Assembly (NCBI GenBank): GCA_021788625.1
Contig: JAJYKL010000018.1
Span: 1 to 51,840 of the forward strand
DNA: 51,840 bases
Reading direction: 5' to 3'
Source of the DNA: Chloroflexota bacterium
Lineage (GTDB): Bacteria > Chloroflexota > Anaerolineae > J036 > Brachytrichaceae
The notes beneath the pieces are model-generated. The model made no database searches. It saw only the letters and a program-made list of their open reading frames with translations, and was not told the origin of the DNA. Both the position numbers and the translations under genes were made by a program. Shown here one piece after another: positions 8,681 to 16,890 of this stretch. Within the stretch, counting starts at the first letter, position 1. Each line of letters begins with the position of its first letter.

Positions 8681-8702
8681 TAATATTTATCATAAAATAT
8701 TA
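8681..8702. repeat. AT-only hairpin downstream of the kinase gene
   Basis: TAATATTT and AAATATTA form a perfect 8-bp stem with a 6-nt loop, in a GC-rich setting. It could be part of the promoter of the gene at 8809 or a weak terminator of the kinase; the sequence does not decide. Confidence 0.35.
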
Positions 8703-8808
8703 AGCGTACCTGGCAGCAAATGCGTCCCCGCAGAGAGCGCCGGGTACACGACTTGATCGAGTGCCGTATAAACCTGCGGGCTGTTCGACTTCAATCAGGA
8801 GGTTAGGC

Positions 8809-9540
8809 ATGGAAGGCTCGAACGACTTATTCGGTCAGGCAATCCTCATGACAGCAGTTCCCATTGTCCTGATCATACTTGTCAGTATCATCGTTTTCTT
8901 CATCATCCTACGCAGAGTGATGGGTGGCGGCGATCAGCAGCTTCTATCCACCGGGCAGCCGGCTCAGGCCGCGATCCTGAAGCTATGGGATACCGGCGTC
9001 ACGGTCAACGACAACCCCCGCATCGGGATGCTATTGGAGGTTCGACCTAAGGTCGGCGCGGTGTTTCAGACAGAGGTGAAGAAAGTCGTCTCTCGCCTGC
9101 AGACGTCACAGTATCAGCCCGGACAGATGCTGGAGGTGAAGTACGACCCGGCTAACCCCAAGAAGGTGGCTATCGTCGACTTCCTGCCCAGGGCAAACAT
9201 GTTGGACGATAGACCTGCGATGATGGACACCCAGACGAACACGTCACAATTGGAGGCCACCTTACGCCAGCAGGACGCCCTGAACGAACAGATCATCGCC
9301 ACCGGCAGGCAGGCCCAGGCCAAGGTGCTGATTTACCAGGCCATGGGCATCACGGTGAACGGGAACAACCCCTACGTCACGCTCAACCTGGAAGTCCATC
9401 CGGATGACCGCGACCCCTTCATGGCCCAGGTGCAGGGCGTTATCGCCGAGCAGTCGATCTCCAGGTTCCAACCAGGCTCGGTCATTACCGTGCGCTACGA
9501 CCCAAACAACATCACCCGCGTTGCGATTGAGCACTCTTAG
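8809..9540 (+). CDS. Membrane protein with two tandem DUF3592-like repeats
   Basis: From the ATG at 8809, which follows a strong ribosome binding site (AGGAGG, 8798-8803), the protein is 243 residues; a longer frame to 8761 lacks such support. One hydrophobic segment spans about residues 9-32. The rest is a clear internal duplication: the first unit (about 40-125) and the second (about 160-243) share the order G-x-x-A-x-A-x-(I/V)-L ... G-(V/I)-T-V-N ... LEV ... PG-x-x-(I/L)-x-V-(K/R)-YDP-x-N ... VAI. YDP(A/N)N followed by a hydrophobic strand is typical of DUF3592-type proteins. The function is not known. It lies 171 bp after the kinase on the same strand, so it may share its control. Confidence 0.75.
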   Translation: MEGSNDLFGQAILMTAVPIVLIILVSIIVFFIILRRVMGGGDQQLLSTGQPAQAAILKLWDTGVTVNDNPRIGMLLEVRPKVGAVFQTEVKKVVSRLQTSQYQPGQMLEVKYDPANPKKVAIVDFLPRANMLDDRPAMMDTQTNTSQLEATLRQQDALNEQIIATGRQAQAKVLIYQAMGITVNGNNPYVTLNLEVHPDDRDPFMAQVQGVIAEQSISRFQPGSVITVRYDPNNITRVAIEHS

Positions 9541-9706
9541 GCGATACGCAGCAACTGGATGCCACACTTTGGTTGATGGCTTTCACGTCGAGGCACCTAT
9601 GCGCAGCGGAACATTTATGACTGGTGGCGAAAGAGGGTATTAGCAGTTACTGCAGCCCTCTTCCTTACATCATTTTTATTGGTTAGTTCACAGGTGCGGG
9701 TCAACC

Positions 9707-10324
9707 ATGAGTAACGACGTTCAGGTTTTGAGGTGTCTGAGTTGTGACGCACCGCTAACGGTACAGCCGGGAGAAAGTATCGTAAAGTGTGCATATTGCG
9801 GGGCCGAGGTGCAGGTGCCTGTGGCACCTCACTCAACACCACCGGCCTCGCTTCCTGCTTCCGCCCCTGCGGTGACACCAGGTTATTTCGAACCCGTCTC
9901 ATATCCCTCCTTTGGATCCGTTACGGTGTCTCCTCAAAAGGTCGTTCGTGCATTCCGCTTTTTCGGTTGCCTGGGAACCGTGGTCATAATAGGCCTGTGT
10001 GCGGCGTCTTTCTTCGGCATCCTCCATTTCACCTTCATCGCCAACCCCTCCTACAACCTTGCGATGAAGATGGCTCTGTCCAGCCCGAAGGTCACCTCTG
10101 CATTCGGTACGCCCATTAACCCCGGCTTCTTTATCTTTGGCAGCGCATCGACTAAGGACGACCACTGGTCTGCCAACTATGACATTCCGATATTTGGTCC
10201 GCGACGCAGCGGTAAGCTTCACGTGCAGGGAAGTGGTACTTCCAATAGCTGGATTCTGGACGCGTATGCACATTACACAGACCAGGGCGAGGATGTGAGC
10301 ATCCACCTGACTTCCAGGCATTGA
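9707..10324 (+). CDS. Zinc-ribbon, single-membrane-span protein with Coa1-like C-terminal domain
   Basis: The protein is 205 residues. Residues 6-33 form an LSD1-type zinc ribbon, CLSCDAPLTVQPGES followed by CAYCGAEVQVP (two CxxC pairs). A Ser/Pro/Ala-rich linker follows, then one membrane segment at about 85-112. The C-terminal domain (about 115-205: NPSYNLAMKMALSSPKV, GTPINPG, then alternating strands) resembles the Coa1 family, named for cytochrome oxidase assembly but widespread in bacterial proteins with other or unknown roles. The zinc ribbon would be in the cytoplasm and the Coa1-like domain outside. No cytochrome oxidase genes are near, so an assembly role is not supported here. Confidence 0.7.
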   Translation: MSNDVQVLRCLSCDAPLTVQPGESIVKCAYCGAEVQVPVAPHSTPPASLPASAPAVTPGYFEPVSYPSFGSVTVSPQKVVRAFRFFGCLGTVVIIGLCAASFFGILHFTFIANPSYNLAMKMALSSPKVTSAFGTPINPGFFIFGSASTKDDHWSANYDIPIFGPRRSGKLHVQGSGTSNSWILDAYAHYTDQGEDVSIHLTSRH

Positions 10325-10689
10325 CAGCACGCCCACCTTACAGGCCGACGCACCGTAGGAATGTCTTGGTCTCTCATTACTTTGCGGCGTGTGCCGATGC
10401 CCGCATGACTCAGCAGCATTACGGGCTTAATGATCATAGTAGGGTCCCATAGCGATAACGGCCAGTGCTGTGTGGTTGGGCGCCTTATAGTGAGTGCTAC
10501 AAAGATGGGTTGTTCTGCCAAACAGGCTGGTTGTTCCGAACGGCGATCACTGCATCTGTACAATTCGGTCAGGCAATCTGTAGGCGGGCATCTGGCTCAA
10601 CTTGGCTCCTGGTCACTGGCTGACCAGGCAGGCCGAGGGTCAGTGGAGTTTGTCCGATATGATTGTCCGGTTTCCAGCCACTAATGCAA
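10325..10689. other. Non-coding stretch before rpmH
   Basis: No convincing gene is seen; an 84-codon open frame at 10430-10684 has irregular composition and no homology I recognise. In many bacteria oriC and dnaA lie on this side of rpmH, but no dnaA is present. The only DnaA-box-like sequence nearby is TTATCCATA at 10748-10756, one copy with a mismatch to TTATCCACA, so an origin here is not supported. Confidence 0.4.
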
Positions 10690-10717
10690 TTGTGCGTAGG
10701 TGCTCATAGGGTATAAT
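10690..10717 (+). promoter_or_regulatory. Sigma-70 type promoter of rpmH
   Basis: A -35 TTGTGC (10690-10695) is separated by 16 bp from a consensus -10 TATAAT (10712-10717). Transcription would start near 10724, leaving a leader of about 45 nt before rpmH at 10769. Confidence 0.7.
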
Positions 10718-10768
10718 CGGCCAGTTCAATCGGATGTGAATGCATACTTATCCATAAGAGAAGACTAG

Positions 10769-11002
10769 ATGTCAACAAAGCGAACATATCAACCCCGCAA
10801 GCGCCGTCGTGTGCGCGTGCATGGTTTTCGAGAGCGCATGATGACGAAGGGGGGGCGCAAGGTTCTCAGTGCTCGTCGCGCCAAAGGTCGGCATAAACTG
10901 ACCGTTTCGGCGAATAATCATGTTAAGAAGGTAAATTGGAACGCTGTGTACTCTCCTGCCAAAAGTAAACGCGGCACAGAAGGGAGTAAGAGGACCAGGT
11001 GA
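10769..11002 (+). CDS. rpmH: Ribosomal protein bL34 with long C-terminal extension
   Basis: Component of the large ribosomal subunit. Residues 1-45 are classic bL34: [20 protein letters not shown], then [23 protein letters not shown]. Bacterial L34 usually ends a few residues after this point (44-50 residues in total). Here the frame continues through [15 protein letters not shown] to 77 residues with a basic tail ending KRTR. The tail is open reading frame without any obvious frameshift signal. It is first in the usual order rpmH, rnpA, yidD, yidC, jag. Confidence 0.95.
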   Translation: MSTKRTYQPRKRRRVRVHGFRERMMTKGGRKVLSARRAKGRHKLTVSANNHVKKVNWNAVYSPAKSKRGTEGSKRTR

Positions 11003-11060
11003 TTGACCAGTAGGGTGGGCTGTCAGGTTATTCCCTGGCGAAGCAGGGCCTTGAGCGAAA

Positions 11061-11462
11061 TTGCCGGCATCTTACCCGCTACGCATTAGGTTAGGACGCT
11101 TACGCTCAAGTTCAGAATTCGAGCGGTTGAGGCGTGAAGGTGGCTTTTGGCGTGGCACCTATTGCAGTGTGAATGTAGCGCGCCGGGTGAACGCGCCAGC
11201 AAGCATGGGTGGAGCACCAGTCGATGCAGGTGTTCTGGTGGGATTTATAACATCCAGGAAAATCGGTTCAGCCGTGCAACGTAATCGGGCCAGACGGCTT
11301 ATGCGCGAGGCGCTCCGATGTGTCACAGCACAGCTCGAACCTGGATGGAGTGTGGTGGTGATAGCCCGGCTGGCGATTTCCAGCCCGGGTGTGCGAATGC
11401 AGGATGTGCGGGATGACTTACAGTGGCTTCTGAAACAGGCTCAACTTATACGAGTGGCTTAA
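11061..11462 (+). CDS. rnpA: Ribonuclease P protein component
   Basis: The protein subunit of RNase P helps the RNA subunit remove 5' leaders from tRNA precursors. The protein is 133 residues with a TTG start at 11061; no ATG or GTG is available before the conserved beginning [15 protein letters not shown]. The family hallmark is [20 protein letters not shown], the RNR motif that contacts P RNA. It lies 58 bp after rpmH, and its 3' end overlaps yidD by 40 bp. An insertion of about ten residues ([11 protein letters not shown]) sits in the middle. Confidence 0.95.
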   Translation: MPASYPLRIRLGRLRSSSEFERLRREGGFWRGTYCSVNVARRVNAPASMGGAPVDAGVLVGFITSRKIGSAVQRNRARRLMREALRCVTAQLEPGWSVVVIARLAISSPGVRMQDVRDDLQWLLKQAQLIRVA

Positions 11463-11695
11463 AAGCCGTCTCGAAGCAGAATACCGGGCAGCGTATCCTT
11501 ACCACCCTAATCCGCGTCTACCAGATGACCCTCTCACGAACTCTGCCTCCATCATGTCGTTTTTACCCTTCGTGCAGCGAGTATACCTTGCAAGCCGTTG
11601 AGAAATATGGCGTCTTCAAGGGTGGATGGCTGGGCGTCAAGCGCATCTCGCGCTGCCACCCCTTCCATCCTGGCGGATACGACCCGGTTCCATAA
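11423..11695 (+). CDS. yidD: Membrane protein insertion efficiency factor YidD
   Basis: A small peripheral membrane protein, linked to YidC function. The protein is 90 residues from a GTG at 11423 that lies inside rnpA in another frame. The family core is [35 protein letters not shown], with the conserved cysteines, then [26 protein letters not shown]. The first ~20 residues are not typical of the family, so the real start could be internal, but no better start codon with a ribosome binding site is visible. Confidence 0.93.
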   Translation: MASETGSTYTSGLKAVSKQNTGQRILTTLIRVYQMTLSRTLPPSCRFYPSCSEYTLQAVEKYGVFKGGWLGVKRISRCHPFHPGGYDPVP

Positions 11696-11813
11696 CGGCG
11701 ACGAGACTCTCGATTATTGAGACCTCACCCGCACTGAACTGCGGCCGGCCGCGTCGGCTGGGGAAATAACCAATAACCAGCAAGTCATAATAATAGAAAA
11801 CTAAGGATCAGAC

Positions 11814-12989
11814 TTGAACAGCAAATATGTACGAATTTCCCTGGCGCTCGTAGCCGGCACTTTCCTGCTTACGGCTTGCGGTGGAGGTGAACCAGAGCCC
11901 ACGGCATTCCCTGGTTTGATAGTGGATGGCAACGCAGCCTACCTGGCCAGTAACCTGCTGGTATATAAGTTCGATGCACAGAATGGCACTGAGAACTGGC
12001 AATTCCCGGCGAGCCAGGACAACGCCAATCCACGCGGTCCGTTCTCTGGCGCGCCACTCAAGGTGGGAAACTTGATCATAGTAGGCGGCAGTACCAACTC
12101 CACAGGTGGAGCCGATCCTCATTTGTATGCGCTTAATAGCGACACAGGTCAGGAGGTTTGGCGTTTTGGTCCCGGCGGGCCAGCCAAAGAGTTTATGGCG
12201 GGTGCGGTTACCGATGGCCAGCGCATCTATGCCCCAAACGGCGATGGCTCCTTATACGCCATCGATGCCACTCAGGCCGTGAGCGGCCAACCCAAATTGC
12301 TATGGCAATTCAACACCGGTAACCGATTATGGAGCCTGCCACGCGTCGCAGGAAACGCCGTGTACCAAGGGTCGTTTGACCATAAACTCTACGCCATTGA
12401 TGCGGCGACCGGGAAAGAGCTATGGCAATTCGACGGTGCGACAGCACCCATTGCCGTCCAGCCTGCTCTGAGCGATGGCGTTCTCTATTTTGGCGCGTTC
12501 GACTCGTATTTTTACGCCGTGAATGCCAGCGACGGTAAACTGAGATGGAAGACGCCTGTAGACGGCTGGGTGTGGTGCAACGCGACAGTTGACAATGGCG
12601 TTGTTTACTTTGGCGACGTACACGGCAAAGTCTACGCCCTCGATGCCGCAACGGGACAGCGTAAGTGGACCTATGTTGCCCATGATACGATCAGGGCACA
12701 GCCAATAATCAACCAGGGCACGCTCTTCTTTGTCTCTGAGGATACGAACGCATACGCACTGAATCTGAAGACGATCAAGCCTGATGCCGCTGGGGTCGTG
12801 GACTACAACGCCACCCAGTGGCGCAACGATACCCTGGGGCGCCGGTTGGTTTCGCGTCCGGTCATTACTGATGGTACGATCTTGATTCCGCTGTTCGACG
12901 GTAATATCAAAGTGTGGGCGTTGGATGCCAGCAATGGTTCGCGTAAGTACCAGTTCCCGCCGCCACCACCACCGACTGCCACACCTTAA
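11814..12989 (+). CDS. PQQ-like beta-propeller lipoprotein
   Basis: The protein is 391 residues with a TTG start after AAGGA (11802-11806). It begins with a lipoprotein signal peptide and lipobox LLTAC (C22), so it should be anchored to the outside of the membrane. The rest is a run of about seven PQQ/BamB-like blades, each with an A-L-(D/N)-x-x-x-G-x-x-x-W core: YALNSDTGQEVWRF, YAIDAATGKELWQFDG, YAVNASDGKLRWKT, YALDAATGQRKWTY and others. It ends in a proline-rich tail. It sits between yidD and yidC, where it may act as a scaffold for insertion or folding of envelope proteins, as BamB does; that role is inferred from position only. Confidence 0.88.
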   Translation: MNSKYVRISLALVAGTFLLTACGGGEPEPTAFPGLIVDGNAAYLASNLLVYKFDAQNGTENWQFPASQDNANPRGPFSGAPLKVGNLIIVGGSTNSTGGADPHLYALNSDTGQEVWRFGPGGPAKEFMAGAVTDGQRIYAPNGDGSLYAIDATQAVSGQPKLLWQFNTGNRLWSLPRVAGNAVYQGSFDHKLYAIDAATGKELWQFDGATAPIAVQPALSDGVLYFGAFDSYFYAVNASDGKLRWKTPVDGWVWCNATVDNGVVYFGDVHGKVYALDAATGQRKWTYVAHDTIRAQPIINQGTLFFVSEDTNAYALNLKTIKPDAAGVVDYNATQWRNDTLGRRLVSRPVITDGTILIPLFDGNIKVWALDASNGSRKYQFPPPPPPTATP

Positions 12990-13107
12990 GACGCTATATC
13001 CTGAGGAACACCAGCCAATGATGAAGGATAATGATGACGTTTCACCTGTTGCACTCTGGATGGGTCGCGGCATGATGAACTGTGCTGAGATGAGGCCATA
13101 AAACCGT

Positions 13108-13992
13108 ATGGGTAATATTTTCGATTTCCTGCTCGTCGACCCGATGACCAACATCCTGTTGCTCATTTATGACCTTCTATTCCACAATTACGTGTTGGCC
13201 ATCGTCGCCTTGACGATCATCATTCGCCTGATCACCCTGCCCCTGACGCTGCGCCAGCAGGTATCGAGCATGAAGATGGCCGCCATGCAGCCGCAGATCA
13301 AGGCAATCCAGGAGAAATACAAGAACGACCCACAGAAGTTAAGCGAAGAGATGCGTAAAGTGGGCTTCAACCCGCTGGGCGGCTGCCTGCCCCTCCTCAT
13401 TCAGTTCCCCATATTGATCGGCCTGTACAACGCCATCCTGCGTTCAATGGCGGTTACGCCCTTCAGCCTGCTCGAACTGGGCAAGCACATTTATGGCTTC
13501 CTGCCCAACCTATCCTCACTGCTGCCGGTCAACTCGAGCATCTTCGGTATCTGGGACCTGGGTCAGCCTGACCATTACTTTGTCCTGCCCATCCTGGTCG
13601 TCGCGACCACATATTTCTCCACCAAGCTCACCACACCCCCGGCCAGCGATGAGCAGTCGAAGCAAACGAATCAAATGATGTCGATGATGATGCCCATCAT
13701 GTTTGGCTTTTTCATGCTATCGGCCCCGGTTGGGCTGGGCATCTATTGGGTTGTGTCCAACCTGATTGGCATCGGCCAGTACTACCTCATGAAACCGCGG
13801 CTGGACATCGCCAGAGCACAGCATGCGGTCGCTACGGTGGCTGGAGGAACTCCAGGCACTCTGGCACCCATCGCACCTCCCGTGTCCAAGCCGAAGGCCA
13901 AGGTACCCCCTCCGCGTTCCAAAGTGAAATCAGGGGCGACCGGCAGAATGACCAGGCCGGGAGCGGCAAAGCCAGGGTCTGGCAAACAGTAG
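13108..13992 (+). CDS. yidC: Membrane protein insertase YidC/Oxa1
   Basis: Inserts proteins into the cytoplasmic membrane. The protein is 294 residues, the short form without the large periplasmic domain of proteobacteria. Family motifs: TIIIRLITLPLTLRQQ with the membrane arginine of the hydrophilic groove, then QPQIKAIQEKYKNDPQKL, the cytoplasmic hairpin, then GGCLPLLIQFPILIGLYNAI. Five membrane segments can be counted. The C-terminus is a basic, Lys/Pro/Gly-rich tail (KPKAKVPPPRSKVKSG), which commonly contacts ribosomes in YidC proteins. It lies 118 bp after the propeller gene. Confidence 0.96.
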   Translation: MGNIFDFLLVDPMTNILLLIYDLLFHNYVLAIVALTIIIRLITLPLTLRQQVSSMKMAAMQPQIKAIQEKYKNDPQKLSEEMRKVGFNPLGGCLPLLIQFPILIGLYNAILRSMAVTPFSLLELGKHIYGFLPNLSSLLPVNSSIFGIWDLGQPDHYFVLPILVVATTYFSTKLTTPPASDEQSKQTNQMMSMMMPIMFGFFMLSAPVGLGIYWVVSNLIGIGQYYLMKPRLDIARAQHAVATVAGGTPGTLAPIAPPVSKPKAKVPPPRSKVKSGATGRMTRPGAAKPGSGKQ

Positions 13993-14092
13993 GGCTATAA
14001 ATTACAATCACACGCCTCGTCGCGGCGCTTGCCGGATCCATGGTAGAGCGCATCGCCATTCCGAAGGTGCCGTAGGGGCTAACGAGGTTTAA

Positions 14093-15118
14093 ATGTCCGC
14101 AACCGAAGTCACGGCACACGATGTCGAAACCGCCATCAAAACGGGATTGGCGCAGTTGAACCTGCTGCGCGCCGAAGTAAAAATCGAGGTACTGGACGAG
14201 GGTAGTAAAGGGGTACTGGGCCTTGGCGCGCGTCCGGCACGCGTCCGCCTGACGCCTTATACAGAGCTGCCTCCCGCCGAGATACCCACCGTGTCCACAT
14301 TTACCCCGCCATCCAGCGAGGCGACTGCCATCTCACCTGCAACCGAAACTCCTCCTGCTAGCGGCTTGGCAAGTGGCTCTGCGAGTGGCTCAGCACCCGT
14401 TGGCGCCCCATCCGGTGGCCCAAGTGCGCCGCCAATACCCTTGACCAGCGAACCTGTCAGTGAGCGCTCCGATGAACGCGTCACGCCGATTCCCGCTGAA
14501 GCCACCGTCCAGCCCAATGCGCAACAACCCCAAGGTGCTGAAGTCGCGCCTGTCTCAGAAGGTACAGGCGTGGCAGGCGAGAGCCTGATGCCTGCACAGG
14601 AAACGCCAGAGCAGGCTGAAGAGGTCGTCCCGGTTGGCAAGGCAGGTCTGACGCAGGAAACCGTCGAGCTGGCTGGCACGCTCACGCAAGGGGTGTTGGA
14701 CCGCATGGACATGCAGGTCACCTGTACCAGTAAGATGATACAGTCGCAAAACGACGACAACACATCCATCTGGGTGGATATACAGGGCAAAGACGCCAAC
14801 CGCCTGCTGGCGCACCAGAATGAGGCACTCGACGCGCTGCAACTGGTAGTGCAGACCATGTGGGCGCATCAAACCAAGAGCAGCCTGCGCATCACCCTGG
14901 ATGCCGACAGTTACAAAGAACGCCGCGCCAGGCATCTCCATCAGATGGCGGAGCGACTGGCTGAACGCGTCGTCAGCACGGGCCGCGCTATCACCCTGGA
15001 GCCCATGCCCCCTGCTGAGCGGCGCCTCGTACATATTGCCTTACGCGACCACCCGCTTGTCACGACGGAGAGCCACGGTGAAGGCAGCAACCGGCGTGTG
15101 ACCATCCGGCTCAAGTAA
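14093..15118 (+). CDS. khpB: RNA-binding protein KhpB/Jag (Jag-N, KH, R3H)
   Basis: The protein is 341 residues, longer than usual because of its linker. Residues 1-60 are the Jag N-terminal domain (VETAIKTGLAQL, VEVLDEGSKGVLGLGARPARV). Residues 65-195 are a low-complexity Ala/Pro/Ser/Glu/Gly linker with a short SGSASGSAP repeat. The KH domain follows (VDIQGKDANRLLAHQNEALDALQ in place of the usual GxxGxLIG loop), then the R3H domain with ERRLVHIALRDHPLVTTESHGEGSNRRV. KhpB binds RNA, often with KhpA, and affects cell division and envelope assembly. It lies in the usual place after yidC. Confidence 0.95.
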   Translation: MSATEVTAHDVETAIKTGLAQLNLLRAEVKIEVLDEGSKGVLGLGARPARVRLTPYTELPPAEIPTVSTFTPPSSEATAISPATETPPASGLASGSASGSAPVGAPSGGPSAPPIPLTSEPVSERSDERVTPIPAEATVQPNAQQPQGAEVAPVSEGTGVAGESLMPAQETPEQAEEVVPVGKAGLTQETVELAGTLTQGVLDRMDMQVTCTSKMIQSQNDDNTSIWVDIQGKDANRLLAHQNEALDALQLVVQTMWAHQTKSSLRITLDADSYKERRARHLHQMAERLAERVVSTGRAITLEPMPPAERRLVHIALRDHPLVTTESHGEGSNRRVTIRLK

Positions 15119-15160
15119 GAGCGTGTCGTCGCCTGGCAGCGCTTCATCCCCATCATTGCG

Positions 15161-16018
15161 ATGATCGACTACCTCGTCATCGGGCACGTCACCGAAGATC
15201 AATGGCCAGAGGGCTCGACGCCAGGCGGGACAGTCACATATGCCTCACGCACGGCGCGTGCCTTTCTGCCACATGTCGCCGTCCTGACAGCCGCCCATGC
15301 GCAGCTCGACATCGCCTCCACCTTCCCTGGAATTGAAGTCTACCGTCTGAACGCGCCGTCCACCACATCCTTTAGCAACACTTATACATCGTCAGGCCGG
15401 GTGCAGACGGTATCGCCCTGCCCCGTGCTGCTTACACCCGACTGCCTGAGCGATTCGCTGCGACATAGCGCCATCATCCACCTGGGGCCAGTTTGCAATG
15501 AGATCAGCCCGCTCATGGCAGCGCGAGTCAGTGCGGAAACGTTTGTCGGCGTCACGCCGCAAGGCTGGATGCGACGCTGGGACAGACAGGGCCATGTCAC
15601 CTCGCATGCCACGAACTGGGTGGATGCCGGGCAGGTGCTGTCGCGTGCCAGCGCGGTGGTGGTCAGCATCGACGACGTCACCGGCGATTGGAGCATCGCG
15701 CGTGATTGGGCGACGCAAACCGACATACTGGTGGTGACACAGGGCCCTCTGGGTTGCACGGCATTCCGCCACGGACAACTCGTCCACGTGCCCGCACCAC
15801 CCGTGCAAGAGGTAGATCCCACCGGCGCGGGGGATATCTTCGCCACCGTCCTGTTCATCGCGTTGCAACGTGGAGACGCCCTCGCACAGGCATGCGCGCT
15901 GGCAAACTGCATCGCAGCCCAGTCGGTCACGCGCCTGCACCTGGCTGGCGTGCCCACTGCCGGCGACTTGCGGCGTTGCCACACTCTACCAGCCGTCCTT
16001 CAGAAAGAAGAGACCTAA
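15161..16018 (+). CDS. PfkB/ribokinase family carbohydrate kinase
   Basis: The protein is 285 residues. The second PfkB signature, VDPTGAGDIFATVLF, with the catalytic Asp and anion hole, is intact, and an ATP-side strand is seen in LVVTQGPLGCTAF. The N-terminus has a weak substrate-side motif (GGTVTYASRTA in place of GGKGANQA), so the substrate is not a standard ribose or fructose phosphate and cannot be named. It is short for the family (usually 300-330). It occupies the place between jag and parA where many bacteria have mnmE, mnmG and rsmG. Confidence 0.88.
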   Translation: MIDYLVIGHVTEDQWPEGSTPGGTVTYASRTARAFLPHVAVLTAAHAQLDIASTFPGIEVYRLNAPSTTSFSNTYTSSGRVQTVSPCPVLLTPDCLSDSLRHSAIIHLGPVCNEISPLMAARVSAETFVGVTPQGWMRRWDRQGHVTSHATNWVDAGQVLSRASAVVVSIDDVTGDWSIARDWATQTDILVVTQGPLGCTAFRHGQLVHVPAPPVQEVDPTGAGDIFATVLFIALQRGDALAQACALANCIAAQSVTRLHLAGVPTAGDLRRCHTLPAVLQKEET

Positions 16019-16107
16019 CAGAACAGGCCATGCAGTAGAATCAGGCTAGCCTTTGCGGCGGCTGGGCACCATGCCCTTGGGTGCAGGGGCTGGATAGCAA
16101 AGACACA

Positions 16108-16890
16108 ATGACCTACATCTATGCAATCGCCAACCAAAAAGGTGGTGTGGGCAAAACCACAACAGCCGTAAACCTCGGTGTCTATGTCGCTTCTATGGGC
16201 AAGCGAGTCTTGCTGATCGACATGGACGCACAGGCAAACGCTTCCAGCAGCCTGGGAATCGACAAGGAGAAAGTGCCCACCTCCAGCTATGACATATTGC
16301 TGGGCAACGCCACAGCAGCCAAGGCCACACTGAAGAACAACAAGCTGAATCTCTATATCATTCCCAGTGCCCCGGCTCTGGCAGCAGCCGAGGTGGAGCT
16401 GGTGGGTGAGCTGGCGCGCGAATATCGCCTGCACGAGGCATTGAAAGCCGAGACCGAAAAATACGACTACATCTTGATCGACTGCCCCCCCTCGCTGGGT
16501 CTGCTTACCGTTAACGCGCTCACGGCAGCGGGTGGGGTCCTGATCCCCGTACAGTGTGAGTACCTAGCATTGGAGGGGTTATCGCAATTAAGTCGCATCG
16601 TACAATTGGTGCGCCAGCGGCTGAACCCACAGCTCGACATTGTGGGTCTGATCCTGACCATGTACGACACGCGTACCGCCCTCTCCCATCAGGTGGCAAC
16701 AGAGGTGGAAAAATTCTTTGGTCCTCGCGTATTCTCCACGCGCGTCCCTCGCAACGTTCGCCTGAGCGAAGCACCCAGCTATGGGCAACCCATCCTGACC
16801 TATGCGCCCACGTCGCCAGGTGGCACAGCCTACAAAGCCCTGGCAGAGGAGCTGGTCGCCCGTAATGAAGGAATATCAACCCATGCCTAG
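16108..16890 (+). CDS. parA: Chromosome partitioning ATPase ParA/Soj
   Basis: The protein is 260 residues from the ATG at 16108; a GTG at 16081 would add nine residues unlike homologues. It has the deviant Walker A motif NQKGGVGKTTTAVNLG, switch I around LIDMDAQANASSSLG, and Walker B YDYILIDCPPSLG. It binds DNA non-specifically as an ATP dimer and is released by ParB, moving origins apart before division. parB overlaps its 3' end by 8 nt, so the two are translated together. Confidence 0.96.
   Translation: MTYIYAIANQKGGVGKTTTAVNLGVYVASMGKRVLLIDMDAQANASSSLGIDKEKVPTSSYDILLGNATAAKATLKNNKLNLYIIPSAPALAAAEVELVGELAREYRLHEALKAETEKYDYILIDCPPSLGLLTVNALTAAGGVLIPVQCEYLALEGLSQLSRIVQLVRQRLNPQLDIVGLILTMYDTRTALSHQVATEVEKFFGPRVFSTRVPRNVRLSEAPSYGQPILTYAPTSPGGTAYKALAEELVARNEGISTHA

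Noticed and set aside
10430..10684. 84-codon open frame before rpmH
   Set aside because: No homology, irregular codon use, and no ribosome binding site.
10748..10756. DnaA box TTATCCATA before rpmH
   Set aside because: A single imperfect copy; no cluster of boxes, no AT-rich unwinding region and no dnaA gene.
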